The position numbers and the translations under genes were made by a program. This document shows positions 1 to 7,796 of a stretch of 7,804 nucleotides of DNA, piece after piece; within the stretch, counting starts at the first letter, position 1; each line of letters begins with the position of its first letter. The notes under the pieces are model-generated. The model made no database searches and had not been told where the DNA came from. It worked only from the letters and a program-made list of their open reading frames with translations. Source of the stretch: Dehalococcoidia bacterium UBA5629 (GTDB taxonomy: Bacteria > Chloroflexota > Dehalococcoidia > GIF9 > UBA5629); NCBI GenBank assembly GCA_002421445.1, contig DIKB01000054.1, forward strand, positions 1-7,804. The letters run 5' to 3'.

Positions 1-36
1 TCAGTATGACACAAGGGATCAGTATGACAGCGGCGA
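1..36. repeat. Two direct copies of an 11-base motif at the window edge
   Basis: The motif TCAGTATGACA occurs at 1-11 and again at 19-29, giving an 18-base period. The remaining bases of the two 18-base units are only partly alike. It lies just downstream of the lipoprotein stop codon, in noncoding sequence. Because the window starts exactly at the first copy, more copies may lie to the left. On the minus strand the motif reads TGTCATACTGA, which resembles the TGTCATTCTGA-type cores of short interspersed repeats known from many bacterial genomes. That resemblance is from memory and is only an inference here. Confidence 0.45.
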
Positions 37-42
37 GCTTTG

Positions 43-798
43 CTACCCCTGACCCGAAAGTACTTTAAGAAGCGCAGTCGCCGGAGCATCAACGGGCGTT
101 ATCTTCCCCAGCGCAGTAGACAACTTCCACTCACCTACAACTGGCGCTGCGGCCAGTCCGAGCCCCGGCCCCCTGATGCTGAATGTCGAAGAATCGACCT
201 TCACTGCCTTCCACCCCGGATAATAGGTAACAACATCTTTAATAGTGCTGATAGCCAGCAACATATTGTCTGTCCGTGACTTTAGTATCAGCTTCAGACC
301 ATCTACTTTAGCCTGAAGATCGGCGCGGAGATCATCATACCTGTACTCTTTAGCAGTGGCGATCTCATAGATGGTGACAACGCTGGTATTTGTCCTTTTG
401 GGTGCTACACTTTCTACAGAGAATTGGAGCTTGACCACCTCATAGGTATCATTTCTTAGTTGCTTCAGATCTGTGGTCATATTAAGACGCCGAGGGCTCC
501 ACTGCTCTTTTTCGGACTGTACTGTCATCTCTGTAATCCAATTCTGTGATGGAATGCCCACCTGTTGCAATTTCAGGAGTTTGATATTCGCCGCTTTCAG
601 ATCAATGGCAACAACATCAAGCTCCTGATCTATCGGAGCCAATAATTCGGTGGTGGATTTAATCAGCGCAACCGCCGCATCCTCCTGCATACTGAAAGGT
701 GTGCCCGGAGACTGAACCGTAATACAGCCGGGCAACAGGTTCACGATCAATACAAAAAGAAGGATAGCTATGACGCTATTCAAATGTTTACGTTTCAT
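43..798 (-). CDS. Predicted lipoprotein of unknown function
   Basis: This 251-residue protein starts with a classic lipoprotein signal: basic MKRK, a hydrophobic stretch at about residues 9-22, then the lipobox LLPGC with Cys25 as the likely lipidated residue. It is therefore expected to be exported and anchored to the outer face of the cytoplasmic membrane. The mature part begins with a Ser/Thr/Pro-containing linker, then a probably helical region at about 38-80, a mixed region at 90-150, another probable helical stretch at about 153-190, and a Gly/Ala/Pro-rich segment near 208-220. I recognise no domain or catalytic motif. The start is supported by GAGGG at 804-808, five bases before the ATG; the stop is TAG. 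An intrinsic terminator separates it from the upstream tubulin-like gene and it has a likely promoter of its own, so it is probably a separate transcript. The reading frame and lipoprotein status are well supported; the function is unknown. Confidence 0.85.
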   Translation of the reverse strand: MKRKHLNSVIAILLFVLIVNLLPGCITVQSPGTPFSMQEDAAVALIKSTTELLAPIDQELDVVAIDLKAANIKLLKLQQVGIPSQNWITEMTVQSEKEQWSPRRLNMTTDLKQLRNDTYEVVKLQFSVESVAPKRTNTSVVTIYEIATAKEYRYDDLRADLQAKVDGLKLILKSRTDNMLLAISTIKDVVTYYPGWKAVKVDSSTFSIRGPGLGLAAAPVVGEWKLSTALGKITPVDAPATALLKVLSGQG

Positions 799-839
799 AT
801 ATACCCTCTAGAGCAGGATCGTGATGGATAGCCATTACC

Positions 840-848
840 AGTATAACA
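840..848 (-). promoter_or_regulatory. Probable extended -10 promoter of the lipoprotein gene
   Basis: Reading the minus strand, TGTTATACT carries the extended -10 pattern TGn followed by TATACT (840-845), a five-of-six match to TATAAT. No convincing -35 hexamer is seen about 17 bases upstream, which is common for extended -10 promoters. Transcription would start near 833, giving a leader of about 35 bases containing the GAGGG ribosome site. Its position between the terminator at 909-939 and the start at 798 fits a separate transcript. Confidence 0.5.
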
Positions 849-908
849 CAACATCAAACAAATAAAAGGGCGTACACTACGATCAATAGTTATCAGTTAA
901 CAAAGCAC

Positions 909-939
909 AAAAAAAGGGAGGGGAAAATCCCCTCCCTTT
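909..939 (-). terminator. Rho-independent terminator after the CetZ-like gene
   Basis: On the minus strand a perfect 12-base-pair stem (AAAGGGAGGGGA pairing with TCCCCTCCCTTT, 913-939) closes a three-base loop and runs directly into seven T's (915-909, three of them inside the stem). It begins 24 bases after the TAG stop of the tubulin-like gene. The plus-strand reading has only the three T's of the stem itself after the hairpin, so it should act in the minus direction only. Confidence 0.93.
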
Positions 940-963
940 GCTCTTTCATTTCGAGTAACTGCT

Positions 964-2145
964 CTAGATAAGGCTGGGCAGCTCTTTTGCAGCCTCTTCC
1001 ATATCCCGGAGGCGGCCTGAGGTCTCTTTGATCCTGTCCTTCTGCATGTGAGCGAATGCTGAAGCCCTGTCGTAGTAATCGCGAATCTTCTGCACAAAGG
1101 CAAGCTGCGAGAACAGGATGGTGACATCAACTGCGACTTTATCGCGCGGATAGTCACCGGATCTGATAACAGCATTGCCTGCAAGCTCGCGCAGATAATC
1201 ACCAAGGCCCTTGGCGATATCCATGCTCATATCCTTGGCTGGCGCTGCAACAAGGAACATCGCGCGCCCGGCATCATCCGGGCTGCAGGCGATTGACAGG
1301 TCGCTCAAAGCGGCATCCATCGCTTGCATGGCGCGTAATGTCTCCGTATTCTTCTCTCTGAAGGTCGCCCGCGAGGATTCCCAGGGGAAGCGGAATCCGC
1401 GCGCAATCGGCGCAGTTCCTGTGCCTATCGCCGTCCAGCCATCGATGGACTGAATGATATCACCGGCGTCCAGGGTTTTAGCGCCAACGTGTTGATAACG
1501 GTTCACCTCGCCGGCACACATGAGGTCATACCATGGAGCAGCGATCTGCATGTTAATACTTAAAAGGTTTGCCGACATACTGGCATCTTTCCGGACATAT
1601 CGCTGGTTGTCCGAAAGGAAAACACCATCAGCAACAGAATGGATTGATTTAAGACAGACAGCGGTGTTATACACGCTGCGTAACTCCGCCGCCTCTTCAT
1701 GTTCGAACGGCAGAACAACCAATGCATACACCGGCTTTCCAATATAGCGCTCTTTGATCATCTGTGAAATAACCGATATAGCGCCCGATCCGGTACCGCC
1801 GGCAGCACCTGCGATCAGCAGGAACGCATGTGTTTGATAGAATAACGGCGCAGTCTTGATAGCATCGATAACTTTATCGCCATCCTCACGCGCCAGTTCA
1901 GCGCCCATCTCGTTCACCTTGCCGACACCGTGACCCCAGGTCTTCCGACCGCCGATAAGGATGCGGTGCAGATAGTCGGAACTGATATAGTTAAGACCGG
2001 TAAGGTCTGCCTGATCCGTGTTCACAGCAAAGGCGCCGGTGACGATGGTTGTGCGGCGTTCGTGTTCCGCTTTGCGATTTAACCGTACGAACTCATCGGC
2101 AACACGCGAACCACACTGTCCCAACCCGATAACCATTAGCTTCAT
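964..2145 (-). CDS. CetZ/FtsZ-like tubulin-superfamily GTPase
   Basis: This 393-residue cytoplasmic protein belongs to the tubulin/FtsZ superfamily, whose members bind GTP and assemble into filaments. The sequence shows the T1 loop GLGQCG (7-12), the tubulin signature T4 loop GAAGGTGSG (113-121), a T6-like SDN (178-180), and a T7-like LDAGDI (225-230) whose Asp226 and Asp229 match the synergy-loop acids that catalyse GTP hydrolysis in the next subunit. The opening MKLMVIGLGQCGSRVADEF, the segment GHGVGKVNEMGAE (71-83) and the AGEV at 211-214 are closer to archaeal CetZ than to FtsZ; FtsZ T7 is normally NVDFAD. There is no flexible tail with an FtsZ-type C-terminal peptide; the end is a charged, probably helical segment. 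CetZ proteins in archaea control cell shape and motility; the role here is unknown. The gene has its own promoter and terminator. GAGG at 2153-2156, seven bases before ATG, supports the start. Confidence 0.9.
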   Translation of the reverse strand: MKLMVIGLGQCGSRVADEFVRLNRKAEHERRTTIVTGAFAVNTDQADLTGLNYISSDYLHRILIGGRKTWGHGVGKVNEMGAELAREDGDKVIDAIKTAPLFYQTHAFLLIAGAAGGTGSGAISVISQMIKERYIGKPVYALVVLPFEHEEAAELRSVYNTAVCLKSIHSVADGVFLSDNQRYVRKDASMSANLLSINMQIAAPWYDLMCAGEVNRYQHVGAKTLDAGDIIQSIDGWTAIGTGTAPIARGFRFPWESSRATFREKNTETLRAMQAMDAALSDLSIACSPDDAGRAMFLVAAPAKDMSMDIAKGLGDYLRELAGNAVIRSGDYPRDKVAVDVTILFSQLAFVQKIRDYYDRASAFAHMQKDRIKETSGRLRDMEEAAKELPSLI

Positions 2146-2191
2146 ATCATTACCTCGCTTTTAGTATTTACCTATGGTATACGTTTGCTTT

Positions 2192-2220
2192 ATCTTATAA
2201 GATGATATTACCCTTGTCAA
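2192..2220 (-). promoter_or_regulatory. Sigma-70-type promoter for the CetZ-like gene
   Basis: The minus strand carries a perfect -35 hexamer TTGACA (2220-2215), a 17-base spacer and the -10 TAAGAT (2197-2192, four of six). A TATAAG overlaps the -10 but would give only a 15-base spacer. Transcription would start near 2185, about 40 bases before the ATG at 2145. It lies entirely in the 102-base gap after the surface-protein stop codon. Confidence 0.7.
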
Positions 2221-2247
2221 GTGTATCCATCGATATATCAATTGATT

Positions 2248-4038
2248 TTACGATTTCCAGCCACCCTTTTTGGAGATATGAACGACACGCCAGGCAATAC
2301 CGCTCAGGATAAGAACCGCCAGAATTGACACGATAATATGCCACACCTGAACGCCGCCAATAATGAAATACTGGCCTGTGGACCATGCACCCTGATTGCC
2401 TGCGCCGTCAATAGCCCTTACTCTCCAGTAGTAATCACCGTTTCCCAGAGATTCCTGTTCGGATAGTGTATAGGTTGCCTGCTTCAGTCCTTCCTTCCGC
2501 AGTATCGTACCCAAAAAATCCGGTGTTCGTGCAATCTCCATCGTGTATTCAACCCCACTGGGATCATCGACAGCGCTCCAGGTGAACGTAACAACACTGC
2601 TTCCGATATAGCCGATCCGCATGCCTGCCTGAGGAGATATCAGCGTCGGCGTCCCCGGAGGTGTAGATTCCATGGAAAACGATCCGGTAGCAATCGCTCC
2701 GGTCGGATCGGTCACCGCAACAATATGATCACCGCCTTTAATGCGAGGCGTCTTAAACTGCGTGGTAAAACTGCCTCTGGCATCGCTGCTGATAGTTGCT
2801 GCAATCGTAGCACCATTGATATTGACAGTAATCGGTTTGCTTCCGGCAAATCCATCTCCAGTAATCGTCACATCTGTGCCCACATTACCCGTTGATGGTT
2901 GAATAGTCGCCCTCGGGGAAATGCTTACAGAAGCATCAGGGACATCACTGGTCGTCGTCCGCTGCCCGGAAGCATCGATAACATGTTTGCCCCGTGTGCT
3001 TGACGGTATAGTGATTTTTTGTATCCATGATCCTTTGCCATCAGCGGTTATTCCCCCCATCACCTGATTGCCGTCAAATAAAATACTGATACTTCCTTCA
3101 TTACCATCAAACCCGATGCCGTTAACCCACAACGCATCACCGACGCGTATCGCATCGCCAAGAACGCCATTCGCCATCTCCACTCGAATAAATGGCGATA
3201 CCGAGAATGTAATTTCAGGAGTCACACCGGGTTGCGTTATTGCGCCATAAGCGCTGATAGTATGATTGCCCCGAGCGGAAGTTGGTGCGGAGAAGGATGA
3301 ATTCCAGGAGCCTTTAATATCAGCGGAAATGCCGCTCTTTACTGCCAGTCCGTCATACGTCACCACAATATTCGTCTCGGCATTGCCAAATCCCGTTCCT
3401 GCGATACCGATATTCGCACCAACACCACCGGCGATCGGATCAATGCCGATTTTCGGCGTTAGCGTAAACTGCAGATCAGGCACTTCGGATGCCGGCGTTG
3501 TGCCGCCAGCATCGATGACATGTTTCCCCCCGGTTCCCTGTGGAATTGTGATTGTGCGGGTAAACGTTCCTTTTTGATCCGAGGAGAACGTCGTATCAAG
3601 CAACGTACCATCGAACGTTATACCGAGATTTGTCTCATTGGCATTGAACCCTCTCCCTGTAACCGTCACCGTGGCGCCGATAACACCGCTTACAACATTA
3701 GCGGAAAGAGACGGGGTTATAGTCAATTCGGTATCATTGGTTGTTCCGGCAACGCGCAAACTGACCTTGTGTTTGCCCCGTGACGCCTCGGGAACAGGGA
3801 AGGTAAGTGTGCTGGTCGATTGCGTTATCTCGCCTTCGGCAAGCACACGATCGGAATCATCCCAGTAGATTTTATATGAACCGAGTCCGTACGTGAACGG
3901 CATTGCTATGGTAATGAGGGTACCAACGGTTCCCGATGAGGGAGAGACCGTTAGAATGCCGGCATATATCTGTGCGGGCAACAGCCCCAGTACGGACAGC
4001 GAGAGAAATATTGCAGCAGTCAATGCTCTCAACTTCAT
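2248..4038 (-). CDS. Secreted IPT/TIG-like repeat protein with C-terminal membrane anchor
   Basis: The 596-residue protein has a Sec signal peptide (about residues 1-26, cleavage after QIYA). About five IPT/TIG-like immunoglobulin-fold repeats follow, each with a G-x-G-x2-(V/I)-T-(V/I)-x-G-x-GF style core and often ending in a GKHxIDA-type motif: roughly 27-110, 111-196, 197-283, 284-376 and 377-458. A fibronectin-III-like domain comes next (459-560, with TWSAVDDPSG and YYWRVRAIDGAGNQG), then a transmembrane helix at about 563-585 and the basic tail HISKKGGWKS. It should sit outside the cell, held by its C-terminus, as an adhesive, structural or scaffold protein; no enzyme motif is visible. 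The frame is open 18 codons further upstream, but I chose the ATG at 4038 because the signal peptide begins there and GGAGG lies five bases before it. It follows rho by 66 bases. Ligand unknown. Confidence 0.88.
   Translation of the reverse strand: MKLRALTAAIFLSLSVLGLLPAQIYAGILTVSPSSGTVGTLITIAMPFTYGLGSYKIYWDDSDRVLAEGEITQSTSTLTFPVPEASRGKHKVSLRVAGTTNDTELTITPSLSANVVSGVIGATVTVTGRGFNANETNLGITFDGTLLDTTFSSDQKGTFTRTITIPQGTGGKHVIDAGGTTPASEVPDLQFTLTPKIGIDPIAGGVGANIGIAGTGFGNAETNIVVTYDGLAVKSGISADIKGSWNSSFSAPTSARGNHTISAYGAITQPGVTPEITFSVSPFIRVEMANGVLGDAIRVGDALWVNGIGFDGNEGSISILFDGNQVMGGITADGKGSWIQKITIPSSTRGKHVIDASGQRTTTSDVPDASVSISPRATIQPSTGNVGTDVTITGDGFAGSKPITVNINGATIAATISSDARGSFTTQFKTPRIKGGDHIVAVTDPTGAIATGSFSMESTPPGTPTLISPQAGMRIGYIGSSVVTFTWSAVDDPSGVEYTMEIARTPDFLGTILRKEGLKQATYTLSEQESLGNGDYYWRVRAIDGAGNQGAWSTGQYFIIGGVQVWHIIVSILAVLILSGIAWRVVHISKKGGWKS
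2665..3960 (-). repeat. DNA encoding about five tandem IPT/TIG-like domains
   Basis: This part of the surface-protein gene encodes residues 27-458, a tandem array of roughly 82-93-residue units. Units 2 to 5 share the motif order G-(V/N)-(I/V/L)-G, then GxGF or a close form, SxDxKG(S/T) and finally (G/R)(K/N/D)H. Unit 1 is the most diverged and lacks the GxGF core. Unit boundaries are by eye. Confidence 0.7.
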
Positions 4039-4043
4039 AAAAG

Positions 4044-4048
4044 CCTCC
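4044..4048 (-). promoter_or_regulatory. Ribosome binding site that sets the surface-protein start
   Basis: The minus strand reads GGAGG followed by CTTTT and ATG (4038), a strong Shine-Dalgarno match at five-base spacing. The in-frame ATG at 4092 would place the signal peptide 18 residues from the N-terminus and lies upstream of the likely promoter, so the internal ATG is preferred. Confidence 0.8.
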
Positions 4049-4066
4049 GATGCTCTGTTACCTGCT

Positions 4067-4075
4067 ATCATAACA
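4067..4075 (-). promoter_or_regulatory. Possible extended -10 promoter upstream of the surface-protein gene
   Basis: The minus strand reads TGTTATGAT, an extended -10 (TGn plus TATGAT, five of six). No good -35 is seen at normal spacing. A start near 4060 would leave a short leader of about 22 bases containing the GGAGG. It resembles the lipoprotein promoter, which has TGTTATACT. The gene could equally be cotranscribed with rho, as no terminator is visible between the two. Confidence 0.4.
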
Positions 4076-4104
4076 CAAAACTGCGACTGCAAGTACCGTT
4101 TTAG

Positions 4105-5385
<1,281 letters not shown>

Positions 5386-5410
5386 AATAACCTCTCATTG
5401 GGAAACCTGT

Positions 5411-5459
5411 CGTGCCTTCCAGCACCCTCCCTAAAAGTAAATTCAATACCACCGGCACG
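5411..5459 (-). other. Possible alternative RNA hairpins in the rho leader
   Basis: In the minus-strand transcript, CGTGCC immediately after the transaldolase stop (5459-5454) is complementary to GGCACG at 5416-5411. The same GGCAC can instead pair with the nearby GTGCT (5425-5421), forming a five-pair stem closed by a GGAA tetraloop. The two pairings exclude each other. The stems are short and may be chance; no T-run follows, so this is not an intrinsic terminator. Confidence 0.2.
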
Positions 5460-6131
5460 TTATTTCACCACCGGCTTATCTCCCATAACAGCACGCCAGT
5501 CGTCCAGAAACCGCTTCACGCCGATATCGGTCAGCGGATGTTTCATCATCTGCAGCAGCACGGAATAGGGCACAGTGGCGATATCCGCCCCCATGCTCGC
5601 CGCATCCAGACAATGTTGCGGATGCCGAATACTGGCAGCAATCACCTGAGTATTAATAGTCGTCGGATAATTTCTGAACACCGTGATAATATCCAGAATA
5701 AGTTTCATGCCTTGCTCGCCGATATCATCCAGCCTGCCAACAAACGGGCTGACATAGGCAGCGCCGGCTGCGGCTGCGAGCAATGCCTGATTGACCGTGA
5801 AGCACAGCGTCATATTTACCTTGATGTTATCATCGACCAACTGATGAGTAGCTTCTACTCCCTCAACCGTCGCCGGAATCTTCACCACCACATTTTCAGC
5901 CCATTTCGCGATCTGCCTCGCCTCCGCAACCATCCCCGCAACATCCTGGCTCAACACCTCGGTTGAGACTGGTCCCGGAACGATTTTACATATTTTTTCA
6001 ATATGTCTCTTATAATCAACAGCACCCTCTTTACTCACCAGTGTCGGATTCGTTGTCACACCGGTGATCACGCCCATCTTCACACCGTGAATGATCTGAT
6101 CCAGGTTAGCGGTATCCAGAAACAATCTCAT
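5460..6131 (-). CDS. tal: Transaldolase, small single-domain (Tal/FSA) family
   Basis: The 223-residue enzyme is a TIM-barrel class I aldolase of the short transaldolase/fructose-6-phosphate aldolase family. It should move a dihydroxyacetone unit between sugar phosphates (sedoheptulose 7-phosphate and glyceraldehyde 3-phosphate to erythrose 4-phosphate and fructose 6-phosphate) in the cytoplasm. Visible residues are Asp6 in MRLFLDTAN, GVTTNP (24-29), Schiff-base Lys84 in VVVKIPAT, and YVSPFVGRLDD (126-136). At the two positions that separate the activities, Glu58 replaces the Gln59 of E. coli FSA and Phe130 replaces its Tyr131, which favours true transaldolase. The length is typical of the family. 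AGGAG at 6141-6145, nine bases before the ATG, supports the start. The gene is 36 bases after pyrG and upstream of rho, probably cotranscribed with both. Substrate preference is inferred. Confidence 0.95.
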   Translation of the reverse strand: MRLFLDTANLDQIIHGVKMGVITGVTTNPTLVSKEGAVDYKRHIEKICKIVPGPVSTEVLSQDVAGMVAEARQIAKWAENVVVKIPATVEGVEATHQLVDDNIKVNMTLCFTVNQALLAAAAGAAYVSPFVGRLDDIGEQGMKLILDIITVFRNYPTTINTQVIAASIRHPQHCLDAASMGADIATVPYSVLLQMMKHPLTDIGVKRFLDDWRAVMGDKPVVK

Positions 6132-6167
6132 AAATACATTCTCCTTTAATATGCCCTCATAACCCCA

Positions 6168-7796
6168 TTACATCGGCAAGGTCACCTGAGTGCCATCAAC
6201 CATGGTCTTCATAGCGGCACCGACAAAGCCGACGAACAGCGGGTGAGCACGATACGGTCTCGATTTAAACTCTGCATGGAACTGGCAGGCGACCATCCAT
6301 GGATGGTCCCTGACCTCTGTAATCTCAACAAGCCTGTCATCGGGCGAAAGCCCGCTGGCGATCAAACCTTTCGCTGCCAGCGTCTCGCGATAATTGTTAT
6401 TGAACTCGAAGCGATGACGGTGGCGTTCATTAATCAATGGCACCCCGTAGGCTTCAGCCGCTTTCGTGCCGGGGATCAATTTGCAGGGATATGCTCCCAG
6501 CCTCATTGTCCCGCCCTTATCAACGACGTTCTCCTGATCGGGCATCAGACAGATTACAGGATTTGCCGTCTCCGGAACGAACTCCGTCGAGTTGGCATCC
6601 TTCGTCCCCAGCGCATATCTGCACATATCGATAACCATAATCTGCAAACCGAGACACAGCCCCAGGTATGGTATCTTACGCTGACGTGCATATTCGGCAG
6701 CCACAATCATACCTTCGATGCCGCGAGAACCGAATCCGCCGGGAACGATAATCCCTTGAACTGATCGCAATAAAGCATCATCGCTGCCTTTCTCAAGGTC
6801 TTCGGACTGCACCCACTGAATAACCACTTTCCTGTTATGATGCAATCCCGCGTGATGCAGCGATTCACGGACGGAAAAATAGGCATCCTCAAGCTCAACA
6901 TACTTGCCCACCAGCGCAATATGCACCGGCTCCTCAAGCTCTTTTAACGTATTGACCATAACCCGCCAGTCATGCAGGTCTGCCTGCTGTGTTTTAAAAC
7001 CGAGCCGTTCAACGATGAAATCACCCAGCCCCGCATCCTCCAGCATCAATGGAACGTCATAGATCGTTTCGGCAGTTACCAGCGGGATAACCGCCCGTTT
7101 CTCCACATCGCAAAACAGCGATAATTTATCCTTGATATCAGGGGCCACCGCATAATCGGAACGGCAGAGAATAGCATCCGGCTGAATACCGATGCGTCTG
7201 AGCTCATTCACGCTATGCTGCGTCGGCTTGGTCTTCAGCTCCTTGGTCGTACCGATATAGGGAAGATAGGTGACATGGATGAACAGAGCACTGTCCCTGC
7301 CCTCCTCGTTCCTCATCTGGCGGATGGCTTCGAGGAACGGCTGCCCTTCGATATCGCCTACGGTGCCGCCAACCTCAACAATGATCACCTGCGCCTCGGA
7401 GATACGGGCAACTTCACGGATACGGCGCTTGATCTCATTGGTCACATGCGGAATCACCTGAATCGTGCCGCCGAGGAACACGCCCCGCCTTTCACCGGAG
7501 ATCACCGACGTATAGATCTGCCCCGAAGTGACATTTGAGGCGGCGGTCAGATTAACATCGATAAACCGCTCATAATGGCCGAGATCAAGATCAGTCTCTG
7601 CGCCGTCATCGGTGACAAAGACCTCACCATGCTGATATGGGGACATTGTGCCCGGGTCGACATTCAAATAAGGATCGAGCTTCTGCACCGATACCGAGAT
7701 GCCGCGACTTTTCAGTATCCTGCCGATCGAAGCAACGGTAATGCCCTTCCCCACTGAGCTGACCACACCGCCGGTAACAAAAATATATTTACTCAT
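6168..7796 (-). CDS. pyrG: CTP synthase (glutamine-hydrolysing)
   Basis: It makes CTP from UTP with ATP and glutamine, the last step of de novo pyrimidine nucleotide synthesis. The 542-residue length matches the E. coli enzyme (545). The synthetase domain (about 1-265) has the P-loop GGVVSSVGKGI (9-19), KLDPYLNVDPGTMSPYQHGE (39-58), DGAETDLDLGHYERF (64-78), EVGGTVGDIE (141-150) and the nucleotide-site KTKPTQHSV (188-196). The class I glutamine amidotransferase domain (about 290-535) has PGGFGSRG (352-359), the oxyanion/nucleophile region GLCLG with Cys381, NSTEF (402-406), ERHRHRFE (457-464), and His507 and Glu509 in QFHAEF. All key catalytic residues are present. E. coli has HPEF where this protein has HAEF, which leaves the triad intact. 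Only eight bases lie upstream in the window, so neither the ribosome site nor the promoter can be judged. It is the first visible gene of a likely pyrG-tal-rho operon. Confidence 0.98.
   Translation of the reverse strand: MSKYIFVTGGVVSSVGKGITVASIGRILKSRGISVSVQKLDPYLNVDPGTMSPYQHGEVFVTDDGAETDLDLGHYERFIDVNLTAASNVTSGQIYTSVISGERRGVFLGGTIQVIPHVTNEIKRRIREVARISEAQVIIVEVGGTVGDIEGQPFLEAIRQMRNEEGRDSALFIHVTYLPYIGTTKELKTKPTQHSVNELRRIGIQPDAILCRSDYAVAPDIKDKLSLFCDVEKRAVIPLVTAETIYDVPLMLEDAGLGDFIVERLGFKTQQADLHDWRVMVNTLKELEEPVHIALVGKYVELEDAYFSVRESLHHAGLHHNRKVVIQWVQSEDLEKGSDDALLRSVQGIIVPGGFGSRGIEGMIVAAEYARQRKIPYLGLCLGLQIMVIDMCRYALGTKDANSTEFVPETANPVICLMPDQENVVDKGGTMRLGAYPCKLIPGTKAAEAYGVPLINERHRHRFEFNNNYRETLAAKGLIASGLSPDDRLVEITEVRDHPWMVACQFHAEFKSRPYRAHPLFVGFVGAAMKTMVDGTQVTLPM

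Noticed and set aside
1..36. CRISPR array at the left edge
   Set aside because: The units are 11 bases with a 7-base gap, much too short for CRISPR repeats and spacers.
897..1205. Minus-strand open frame overlapping the end of the tubulin-like gene and the terminator
   Set aside because: It is a shifted frame of the tubulin-like gene that runs through the terminator hairpin; no start signal or motif is visible.
964..2145. Annotation as canonical FtsZ
   Set aside because: The T7 loop is LDAGDI instead of NVDFAD-like, the C-terminal peptide is missing and the N-terminal wording is CetZ-like; family membership is clear but FtsZ identity is not supported.
2237..2246. ATCAATTGAT palindrome at the end of the surface-protein gene as a terminator
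   Set aside because: The stem is only five A/T-rich pairs with no loop and no following T-run, so it cannot act as an intrinsic terminator.
4039..4092. Longer start for the surface protein at 4092
   Set aside because: It would add 18 non-signal-like residues ahead of a clear signal peptide and would overlap the probable promoter; the ATG at 4038 has the good ribosome site.
5412..5966. 184-codon open frame on the plus strand
   Set aside because: It lies antisense to the well-conserved transaldolase gene, has no family resemblance and no convincing ribosome site. It is a frame shadow.
6243..6764. 173-codon open frame on the plus strand
   Set aside because: It is antisense to the amidotransferase half of pyrG, and the protein has no recognisable motif.
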